This document shows positions 1 to 5,365 of a DNA stretch of 9,014 bases, piece by piece. Below the pieces are notes generated by a model. It had not been told where the DNA came from. It saw nothing but the letters and a program-made list of their open reading frames with translations, and searched no databases. The stretch's first letter is position 1. Every line of letters begins with the position of its first letter. Position numbers and translations under genes: made by a program. Source of the stretch: Planctomycetota bacterium (GTDB lineage Bacteria; Planctomycetota; SZUA-567; H5-PLA8); NCBI GenBank assembly GCA_025355035.1, contig JANXLS010001189.1:1-9014 (forward strand), written 5' to 3'.

Positions 1-358
1 GCGTGACGTTGGGTCCGCCGGTGTGGAGGTCGGGCATCAATGGAGCGTCATACGCGTGCGACCAAATCGGTTCGCCATTCGCGGCGTTTAAACAAACGAC
101 ACTTTCCTTGCCCTTGCCGTCATGGCCCATCGTGAATGCGCGATCGCCGACGACCGCTATCGACGAATAGCCCTTACCAACTTCTTTCGTCCAAGCGATC
201 TTCCACTTGTTGAGATCGGGTTCGAACTTTTCTCCTTCGGGAGCGATGTTATCACCGTTGGGGCCGAGCCACTTCGGCCAATCGCTTGCCGATGCCAACA
301 TGGAAAATTGCGCGACAACAAGCGAGACGGCAAAAAGTCGAGAACGATTCGGATTCAT
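1..358 (-). CDS. Secreted PQQ-like beta-propeller repeat protein, N-terminal part (C-terminus beyond left edge)
   Basis: The reading frame starts at 358 and stays open to the window edge, giving 119 residues. Residues 1-24 look like a Sec signal peptide: basic MNPNRSR, a hydrophobic core, then a small-residue stretch (SMLASAS) before the mature start DWPKWLGPNGDN. The mature part follows the pattern of exported PQQ-like (BamB/quinoprotein-type) propeller proteins: DWPxWxGPN near the start, a tryptophan-containing strand ending in VGKGYSSIAVVGDRAFT (about 60-76), then VVCLNAANGEPIWSHAY (about 87-103), which is the classic PQQ-repeat signature of a strand, a small turn, G and W. In the family this fold serves as a periplasmic scaffold or as a dehydrogenase. 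Too little is present to choose, and dehydrogenase function should not be assumed. No clear Shine-Dalgarno is visible; the start is fixed by the signal peptide. Confidence 0.87.
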   Translation of the reverse strand, partial: MNPNRSRLFAVSLVVAQFSMLASASDWPKWLGPNGDNIAPEGEKFEPDLNKWKIAWTKEVGKGYSSIAVVGDRAFTMGHDGKGKESVVCLNAANGEPIWSHAYDAPLMPDLHTGGPNVT

Positions 359-411
359 GATGGTGGGCGTCCCGTGATAATAAGATGGTGCGAACGAGTG
401 ATTGTGAGGAA

Positions 412-440
412 ACGATAGCGAGTCGCGGGACTTTGTTCAA
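412..440 (-). promoter_or_regulatory. Possible sigma70-type promoter for the PQQ-like gene
   Basis: On the minus strand TTGAAC (435-440) and TATCGT (412-417) are separated by exactly 17 bases. Each hexamer matches the consensus at four of six positions. A TATTAT (377-382) nearer the start codon is an alternative -10 but has no matching -35. This is a weak call. No terminator is visible between the upstream gene's stop (495) and this gene, so read-through is also possible. Confidence 0.25.
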
Positions 441-494
441 GTGAGCAGAGATAGAATGTTCACCACGCAGCTGATGATCGGCAGACGTTTATTT

Positions 495-1400
495 TTAATT
501 GGCGTCGTTCGCTTCTTTTTGTTTTTTGATGAGTTTTGTCAACTCTTCAGCTTCACGCGTAAGGTTCATGACCTTGGCATGCGCCTGCAGCACTTCCTTT
601 TCGGCGTCGTCGCTATTGGTTTTAGCTTCGGACAAGATTGCTTTCTTTTTGCCGATCAAATCCATTGTTTCGTCGATACGGTTGCTGGCGCGATCGATCG
701 ATTCCTGGAAACGATTCAGGTCCTGCCGACGCCCACGGTCGGGGCCGTTGAGGGATCGGTAGTTGTAATCGTAGGTGTTCGAATTCAGAGTGGCCTTGTG
801 CTTCGACAACTGTGTCTCGGCGTCGGCCAGATTTGTCTGGGCCGCCTTAAGCGCCTTCGCGACTTTGTCCCGAGCCTTGGTCGCTTCGGTTAAATCACTG
901 ATTGAAGCGTTCAAGCGACCGTAGAGCGCTTTGGCGCGTTCTTCCTGATCGGGGGGCACCAGAACGGGCGGCGGGACGGTGCCACGAGGGGGCGGGGGAG
1001 GCTCATCACCAGGGGGTAGCGGCGGCAGCAGTTGCGGACCACTTGGGGGATTTGCCGGTTGGGGCGTCAGGGGCGCGACAAGTGGATCCGCCAAAGGTAT
1101 GGATGATTTCGGACGGGGTATATTTAACGGTTCGGTAATGGGGTCGGACGGCTCGTCTTCATCGGGTGCGCCATTTTTTATGACAACTTTGGGTTGACGC
1201 GGAGCGCGGGAAATCCATGACTTTATCGGGTCGATTGTCCACGGCCAGACGGGACCGACCGTACACAGGTAAATCACGAGTCCGAACGCGGCGGGAATCA
1301 GCGCGATGATCATCAATCGAACGACGTTTCCCAACGCGGAGAGAAAGAATGTCTGACGCTTTAGCGATTCGAAATTTCTTTGGTTCTGTGGCGTGGCCAT
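495..1400 (-). CDS. Single-pass membrane protein with proline-rich stalk and C-terminal coiled-coil hairpin (unrecognised)
   Basis: 301 residues from the start at 1400. A longer start at 1463 is possible, but 1400 has GGAGGG upstream (RBS at 1410-1415) and gives a normal N-terminus, MATPQNQRNF. Layout: a short basic cytoplasmic tail; one transmembrane helix at about 24-48 (NVVRLMIIALIPAAFGLVIY); an acidic linker (about 78-88); a proline-rich stretch at about 91-150 with PPLPPGDEPPPPPRG; then two heptad-rich charged helices (about 151-205 and 223-297) separated by a helix-breaking segment with NSNTYDYNY and LNGPDRG, so probably an antiparallel hairpin. The C-terminus is KKQKEANDAN. The helix-plus-proline-stalk design recalls TonB-like envelope-spanning proteins, but no TonB C-terminal domain is seen. 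I do not recognise the family. A structural or bridging role in the envelope is inference. No cysteines lie in the exported part. Confidence 0.8.
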   Translation of the reverse strand: MATPQNQRNFESLKRQTFFLSALGNVVRLMIIALIPAAFGLVIYLCTVGPVWPWTIDPIKSWISRAPRQPKVVIKNGAPDEDEPSDPITEPLNIPRPKSSIPLADPLVAPLTPQPANPPSGPQLLPPLPPGDEPPPPPRGTVPPPVLVPPDQEERAKALYGRLNASISDLTEATKARDKVAKALKAAQTNLADAETQLSKHKATLNSNTYDYNYRSLNGPDRGRRQDLNRFQESIDRASNRIDETMDLIGKKKAILSEAKTNSDDAEKEVLQAHAKVMNLTREAEELTKLIKKQKEANDAN

Positions 1401-1409
1401 GGGAAAAAG

Positions 1410-1415
1410 CCCTCC
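1410..1415 (-). promoter_or_regulatory. Shine-Dalgarno deciding the start at 1400
   Basis: The minus-strand sequence GGAGGG ends about nine bases before the ATG at 1400. The alternative upstream ATG at 1463 has no comparable site, so translation is placed at 1400. Confidence 0.6.
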
Positions 1416-1534
1416 GATGAAAAAAGACAGCGCATCCGCGGCAAGAGAATTTCGCTGACGCATTGGCGTCGAAGAAAAATCTTTTGTTGCCGGATCGGCG
1501 TGTCATTTCTAAAACTGAATCCGTGCGCTACGTT

Positions 1535-1562
1535 ATTATCATCTCGTTGTATGTCATGTGAA
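1535..1562 (-). promoter_or_regulatory. Putative sigma70-type promoter for the 495-1400 gene
   Basis: On the minus strand TTCACA (1557-1562) and GATAAT (1535-1540) each match the consensus at five of six positions, with a 16-base spacer. It lies in the 203-bp gap after the stop of the upstream minus-strand gene (1604) and would give a 5' leader of roughly 130 bases. It suggests that the coiled-coil protein is transcribed on its own and not only by read-through. Confidence 0.42.
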
Positions 1563-1603
1563 TTTGTCTTTTCACGGCAATTGGATAGAGCAAAGCGCTC
1601 CGA

Positions 1604-2920
1604 TCACTTCTTTTTCTTGTAAACAAAGGAGAGTCTCTCCTTGCCCTCGACGCGGCCAAGGATGCCGGAGGCGTATTCGATGTAGACTTCGTACTCGTCG
1701 TTGGCGCTGCGAAAATGCTTGTAAACAATCGGTTTGAACTCGCCGTTGGCTAGGAGGTCGAAACGCCTGGAGCCAAAACTGATGTAGCCTTCAATGTCGA
1801 AGTGCGTTCGGTCTTTATAGACTTCTGAAATACGAGAGGAACAGACCATCGTCTTCACGCTCTCGGGAATATATTCTTCAGACATTTGTCCAAAAAAATG
1901 AGGTGCTCCGACCGTCACCTCTTCGCCATCCGAGGTCAGCGAGAATTTTGCTTTGATCTTTCCGCCCCATTTCAATTGAGTTTTAATGTTTGCGGTTACA
2001 GTGAAACTCGTCTTCTCGCCTTTCTTGAGATAGATGACTTCTCCGCCGCGTTCAAAAAGGCCGAAGACCATGTCGTAGACGCCGACAGGGACTTTGAGAA
2101 TTCGATGGGTGTCGTCGCAGGCAAACGAACCTTCCGGGCCGGCGAAAATGAGCGTGTGAATTTTTAAATTTTCGGAGCGTTGCGGCTGTTCGTATTTTTC
2201 GAATGGATCGATGATTCCAACGACTGTTTCTTTGGCCATCGGCCTGATCTCGACTGTTGCGCCCGAGGTATGAACGATGATTTCGAAGATGCTGTCGCCA
2301 ATTTGGATGTGTTTTCCCAGAAAACAGACCGGCTGGCCTTCGATGAGAATGGCGTCGCGGCCGGCGTCGGTGTATTTGGCGTTGCCGTCATCGTCAAGCA
2401 GGGTAACGGATTTGCCGTTGAATTCGAAAGTGCGCGCGCATGCCCGAACCATCGCGAATTTCTCGCCTTCGACGATTGTTTTCAAACGGAACGCGTATTT
2501 GGCGGAAGTGCCATCGTCGTATGTCAAATCGCAGATAAATGGATCGGTCATGCCATCGGGATTGATTCGTTTCGTATCGTCGGAACTGGATTTCCCTTCG
2601 CCGGTAAAATCAATCCAGACAAAATCCTTGGAAAATTTCGCCATAATGGCGGGACGCGGTTTACCGGCTTTGTCCAAGCCGCCGTGCGGTAATCCGGAAT
2701 CAACCGCAACTCCGTTGGCTGGAAACGTGATGATGTGAAGCAGAGTTCGGTCGAAATTTCCGGGGGAGATCACCTGGCGCGGAGCGGGAAGCGGCACGAA
2801 TTTGGTTTCGAATTTTTTCCATTCGCCTTCGGGAGCGGCAGACATGGCTCGGCCCGGCAAAAGGGCGAATGCAACAATCGCAAACAGCGTTGAGCGAAGA
2901 TAGGACAAGCGTTGCATCAT
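1604..2920 (-). CDS. Secreted protein of unknown function
   Basis: 438 residues; ATG codons at 2920 and 2917 are adjacent and either could be used. Residues 1-28 form a clear Sec signal peptide (MMQRLSYLRS, hydrophobic core TLFAIVAFALLPG, then a likely AMSA cleavage site). The mature protein is beta-rich with no membrane segment. Visible points: an acidic loop DDDGNAKYTD (about 176-185), like a calcium loop but lacking a proper acidic residue at position 12; a similar DFTGEGKSSSDD segment (about 104-115); a VPVGVYDMVFG stretch (about 277-287) like the strands of carboxypeptidase-regulatory or transthyretin-like sandwiches; and a lysine-only tail KKKK. Scattered cysteines (130, 161, 199, 268, 360) are compatible with disulfides. 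No catalytic motif was found and the family is not recognised. It is followed on the same strand by the coiled-coil membrane protein after a 203-bp gap that has its own putative promoter. Confidence 0.82.
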   Translation of the reverse strand: MMQRLSYLRSTLFAIVAFALLPGRAMSAAPEGEWKKFETKFVPLPAPRQVISPGNFDRTLLHIITFPANGVAVDSGLPHGGLDKAGKPRPAIMAKFSKDFVWIDFTGEGKSSSDDTKRINPDGMTDPFICDLTYDDGTSAKYAFRLKTIVEGEKFAMVRACARTFEFNGKSVTLLDDDGNAKYTDAGRDAILIEGQPVCFLGKHIQIGDSIFEIIVHTSGATVEIRPMAKETVVGIIDPFEKYEQPQRSENLKIHTLIFAGPEGSFACDDTHRILKVPVGVYDMVFGLFERGGEVIYLKKGEKTSFTVTANIKTQLKWGGKIKAKFSLTSDGEEVTVGAPHFFGQMSEEYIPESVKTMVCSSRISEVYKDRTHFDIEGYISFGSRRFDLLANGEFKPIVYKHFRSANDEYEVYIEYASGILGRVEGKERLSFVYKKKK

Positions 2921-2965
2921 ATCGGGATCAGCCTAAAAGATTGAGCCGGCGTTCGGTGGATCGTC

Positions 2966-2995
2966 ACCATATTAGACGTAAATTGCGGTTGCCAA
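2966..2995 (-). promoter_or_regulatory. Possible promoter for the secreted 438-aa protein gene
   Basis: On the minus strand TTGGCA (2990-2995, five of six to the -35 consensus) is followed after 18 bases by TATGGT (2966-2971, four of six to the -10 consensus). An overlapping TAATAT (2969-2974) would give a spacer of only 15. The -35 lies inside the inverted repeat at 2989-3002. Confidence 0.3.
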
Positions 2996-3002
2996 AAGGC
3001 AA
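2989..3002. repeat. Perfect inverted repeat TTGCC-N4-GGCAA, possible operator
   Basis: TTGCC (2989-2993) and GGCAA (2998-3002) are exact reverse complements separated by AAAA. The repeat overlaps the putative minus-strand -35, so a bound repressor could block that promoter. A 5-bp palindrome is short and could be chance. Confidence 0.3.
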
Positions 3003-3131
3003 GAAAATCAGCAATGTTATGCAGCAACGACCGTCGGCGCTTCGTCTCTCTCTTTTCCCATATTGACAAATGTCGAATAAGACGCGACAAATAGGCGTTG
3101 TATTATTCGGTAACGGGGTACTTCAGACGGC

Positions 3132-4439
3132 ATGAATCACTCAATTCGTATCTTCTTCATGGCATTTATCGTCGCAGGAGTCCTCCGCGCTGGAGAAGCT
3201 GCGCCGGAGAAACCGGCTGCGTTGCAACCCAGCACGTGGCGACCCTACAAGGAAATGCAAGACGTCTTGTATTTCGAAAGCTTTGAGCACGGAACAACGG
3301 TTGCCGAAAAAGGCAAGCTTGTGTCAGAAGAACCTGTAGCGCCCGGTGGACATGCGTGGAAATTGGAGACTGGCGCGGGGGAGTCTCTCATGCTGCTGCA
3401 TCTTTCGCAGATAATGGACTTAAAGGTTCCTCACGGTATGCCTACCGCCCAACTTTTTGTTCAGATCAATATCTATGCGGAAGAGCCGGGCGTCATTCAA
3501 TTCAAAGCGGTCACTCAGAAGAACGAGCAGTATGCCAAGGATATTGTCATCCCGAAAATAAAGACGTGGAACGTGGTATCTGTCAAAGTGTCGGAGCTGA
3601 AAAACGGCAATAAGGCCGCAGCGGAAGCGGAGAATGTATGGAAGGAATTGGAAATCCACGTCAAACCGCCACCGAAGAAAAAAGAAGTTCCCAAAGCGTG
3701 GGTGGACGACGTGCTCATTACAACAACTTCAAATGCAACCGAGGCACACGGCCGCGCCGTGGCGGCGGATAAAAAACGCCTTGATATTGAGAAACAATTC
3801 GAGCGCGACGGTTTCTCGTATTCGATGGCGGTTAACGAAAATTTGAAGACATTGGCCAAGGGTTTCAAGTCGCGGATCAAGCAAAAGCGAGCGATTGTCA
3901 TGGGGCCGACCCCGGAAATGACCGCAGCCTTGAAAGACCAAATCAAGATCGCCGCGCCGAAATTGAAGGAGTCGACCTTTACCTTCGATCCGTTCGACGA
4001 CGCGGGCGAGGGGGAAAAGCCGGTCGGTGGATTGGGCGATATGCGGACCCTGTTGTTCTACAATTTGCAGCGCGATCCGTTGAAAGTGCCGGAATTTGTT
4101 GTGTTGGCGCCGAGCGCGGATGAAGCGCTGGGCCCGGGGCGACCACCGGAAGTATTGCGCACGGCGATTCTCCGTTCCCTGGAATGCGGCACGATACCGA
4201 TCGTCTGTGTTCCGAGTCCAAGCAAGCCGGAAGACAAAGAAAAAATCGATGGATTCGCCAAAACCGTCGACGCGATTTGTCATCAATTGGGCGTTCCGCT
4301 AGTCAACGGCGGATTTGCGCCGCGTAATGCAAAGGGTGAAGTTGAAGTGGTGAAGGCCGGGGCCAACCCAATGGAAAGAACCGCGTTGATGGCGATGACC
4401 GCCATGAAACACGTTCGAGACAGCATAGCGAAAGATTGA
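3132..4439 (+). CDS. Secreted two-domain protein: carbohydrate-binding-like sandwich plus degenerate SGNH-like domain
   Basis: 435 residues. Residues 1-23 are a Sec signal peptide (MNHSIRIFFMAFIVAGVLRAGEA). Residues about 44-198 look like a beta-sandwich of the carbohydrate-binding type: it opens with VLYFESFEHGTT and closes with AWVDDVLITT, the usual last strand of such modules. A charged helical linker (about 205-245) leads to an alpha/beta domain (about 252-435) whose strands are RAIVMGPT, PEFVVLAPSADEA, TIPIVCVPSPS and VPLVNGGF, with helices between. Spacing and strand endings recall SGNH/GDSL hydrolases, but there is no GDS serine, PSAD stands where GxND is expected, and no DxxH follows. 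If the fold assignment is right, the enzyme is probably inactive and may be a binding protein. The fold assignment is inference. The gene is probably co-transcribed with the TRASH-domain gene 78 bp downstream. No strong Shine-Dalgarno is seen. Confidence 0.83.
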   Translation: MNHSIRIFFMAFIVAGVLRAGEAAPEKPAALQPSTWRPYKEMQDVLYFESFEHGTTVAEKGKLVSEEPVAPGGHAWKLETGAGESLMLLHLSQIMDLKVPHGMPTAQLFVQINIYAEEPGVIQFKAVTQKNEQYAKDIVIPKIKTWNVVSVKVSELKNGNKAAAEAENVWKELEIHVKPPPKKKEVPKAWVDDVLITTTSNATEAHGRAVAADKKRLDIEKQFERDGFSYSMAVNENLKTLAKGFKSRIKQKRAIVMGPTPEMTAALKDQIKIAAPKLKESTFTFDPFDDAGEGEKPVGGLGDMRTLLFYNLQRDPLKVPEFVVLAPSADEALGPGRPPEVLRTAILRSLECGTIPIVCVPSPSKPEDKEKIDGFAKTVDAICHQLGVPLVNGGFAPRNAKGEVEVVKAGANPMERTALMAMTAMKHVRDSIAKD

Positions 4440-4468
4440 ACCTTTTTAGAAAGACGGCTTAACCAAAT

Positions 4469-4494
4469 GGGTTCAGCGCTTCGAGAATGAACCC
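4469..4494 (+). other. Stem-loop in the leader between the two plus-strand genes
   Basis: GGGTTCA (4469-4475) pairs perfectly with TGAACCC (4488-4494) across a 12-base loop that itself contains CTTCGAG. No T-tract follows, so it is not a standard terminator. It ends 11 bases before the Shine-Dalgarno of the downstream gene. An alternative pairing, AACC (4461-4464) with GGTT (4470-4473), would compete with it. Processing, mRNA stability or translation control are possible roles; none is shown. Confidence 0.35.
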
Positions 4495-4505
4495 CACTGA
4501 TTGTT

Positions 4506-4510
4506 GAGGA
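4506..4510 (+). promoter_or_regulatory. Shine-Dalgarno for the TRASH-domain gene
   Basis: GAGGA ends seven bases before the ATG at 4518 and supports that start, which also gives a complete signal peptide. Confidence 0.6.
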
Positions 4511-4517
4511 ATCGCAC

Positions 4518-5255
4518 ATGAAAGACTCCATCCGACTCACGTATCTTGCACTTACGCTTTGCGCCGCCGCCTCCATTTGGAGTGGCGAAACCGGAGCCAA
4601 TTCCGGGCAAGTCGAAGCGGATAAAAAAGCGCTCGCTCCTGTGCTGCAATACGTCGGTGGGTGGCGCGGTGCGGGCCTTCCGAAAGAAGGTCCAGTCAAG
4701 GAAGGGTGGTCCGAAGATTCGGAATGGCAGTTCGATCTCAAGAACGGCCACGCTGCACTCGTCTTCAGTTCGGAGAAAGGCAAGTATTACAAATCCGGGC
4801 GCATTGATCCCGGCCAAAAAAAGGGAACGTTCAAATTCACTGGCGTTTCCCCCGAAGGCAAGTCGGATGAAATGATTGGCGAAATCGACAAGAGTGGCGA
4901 CCTCGCGTTCGACAACGTCGCGCAGGGCGAAGGCCGCCCGTCGCGCCTGCTTTTTAGCGTCGTCGCCAAGGGCAATCGACTGTTGATCGATTTGCAGAAA
5001 AAATCGGCTGGCGGACGGTTTTCGACGTTCTGCGAAGTCAGTTATACGCGCAAGGGCAGTGGATTCGGAACGCAAGCCAACGCGCACGAATGCATCATCA
5101 CCGGCGGCGTCGGCAAGATTGAAGTCAGCTACAAAGGCCAATCGTATTGGGTATGTTGCGGCGGTTGCAAGGACGCCTTCAATGACAATCCGGAAAAGGA
5201 AATCGCCGCGTACAAAAAGCGCAAGGAAGAAGAGAAGGTCAAAGACAAAATGTAA
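4518..5255 (+). CDS. Secreted protein with beta-rich domain and C-terminal YHS/TRASH-type metal-binding module
   Basis: 245 residues with a signal peptide (MKDSIRLTYLALTLCAAASIWSGE). Residues about 40-178 form a beta-rich domain that starts APVLQYVGGWRGAG and continues through an EWQFDL strand, paired G-K-Y and G-T-F strands and SRLLFSVVAKGNRLLIDL. This resembles small lipocalin-like barrels, but the family is not recognised. Residues about 188-236 match the TRASH/YHS pattern: Cys192, then 20 residues, then Cys213 and three residues to Cys217 (C-X20-C-X3-C), with an extra Cys214, the aromatic YKGQSYWVCCGGC core and AFNDNPEKEIAAY. That fits the published TRASH spacing C-X19-22-C-X3-C, a module linked to heavy-metal sensing, trafficking or resistance. 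The tail is a highly charged Lys/Glu helix. Metal binding in the periplasm is likely; which metal, and whether the front domain has a ligand, cannot be read. A strong terminator follows. Confidence 0.85.
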   Translation: MKDSIRLTYLALTLCAAASIWSGETGANSGQVEADKKALAPVLQYVGGWRGAGLPKEGPVKEGWSEDSEWQFDLKNGHAALVFSSEKGKYYKSGRIDPGQKKGTFKFTGVSPEGKSDEMIGEIDKSGDLAFDNVAQGEGRPSRLLFSVVAKGNRLLIDLQKKSAGGRFSTFCEVSYTRKGSGFGTQANAHECIITGGVGKIEVSYKGQSYWVCCGGCKDAFNDNPEKEIAAYKKRKEEEKVKDKM

Positions 5256-5287
5256 GAGGGTTTACTGCGTCCTGATTTTTGTTTTGG

Positions 5288-5317
5288 AACGGCGGCTTTG
5301 TGCCGCCGTTTTCTTTT
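5288..5317 (+). terminator. Rho-independent terminator of the plus-strand gene pair
   Basis: AACGGCGGC (5288-5296) and GCCGCCGTT (5302-5310) form a perfect 9-bp, GC-rich stem with the 5-base loop TTTGT, followed directly by TTCTTTT. On the opposite strand the stem is not followed by a T-run, so it acts mainly on plus-strand transcripts. It lies 32 bases after the stop of the TRASH-domain gene and keeps transcription from running into the convergent PKD gene. No separate terminator for the minus-strand gene was found in this 110-bp gap. Confidence 0.88.
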
Positions 5318-5365
5318 CGTCGGGGTTTACGGCGGTTGGCAATCTGCCGCGTCTATCGTGAGAAT

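Larger units (their letters stand above)
2921..3131. promoter_or_regulatory. Divergent intergenic region between 1604-2920 (minus) and 3132-4439 (plus)
   Basis: This 211-bp gap must hold the promoters of two divergent secreted-protein genes. Plus side: a perfect TTGACA (3063-3068) has no good -10 at normal distance, and a TATTAT (3101-3106) has no good -35, so the plus promoter is unresolved. The heptamer GACAAAT occurs at 3065-3071 and 3086-3092, exactly 21 bases apart on the same strand. Minus side: see the separate promoter and inverted-repeat entries. No small ORF or RNA gene is supported here. Confidence 0.55.

Noticed and set aside
441..893. Plus-strand open frame rich in Phe and Leu
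   Set aside because: It is the complement of the Lys/Glu-rich coiled-coil of the minus-strand gene, which creates an artificial hydrophobic frame. No RBS or sensible start.
1034..1115. Repeat-like proline codon run as a tandem repeat or CRISPR-like array
   Set aside because: It is the low-complexity proline-rich stalk of a coding gene, with no regular repeat unit or spacers.
1587..1602. Short hairpin GAGC-N5-GCTC after the stop of the 1604-2920 gene as a terminator
   Set aside because: The stem is only 4-5 bp and no T-run follows on the minus strand, so it is too weak to call.
3063..3106. TTGACA (3063) paired with TATTAT (3101) as one promoter for the 3132 gene
   Set aside because: The spacer is 32 bases, far from the usual 16-18, so the two cannot form one sigma70 promoter.
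3729..4286. Minus-strand open frame (185 codons) opposite the SGNH-like gene
   Set aside because: Arg/His-rich with no recognisable fold pattern and no RBS. It is antisense to a gene with a clear signal peptide and domain layout.
4473..5141. Long minus-strand open frame (222 codons) opposite the TRASH-domain gene
   Set aside because: It lies wholly opposite a well-supported gene with a signal peptide, RBS and domain match. Its protein has no signal, no domain and irregular composition, so it is a shadow of the real frame.
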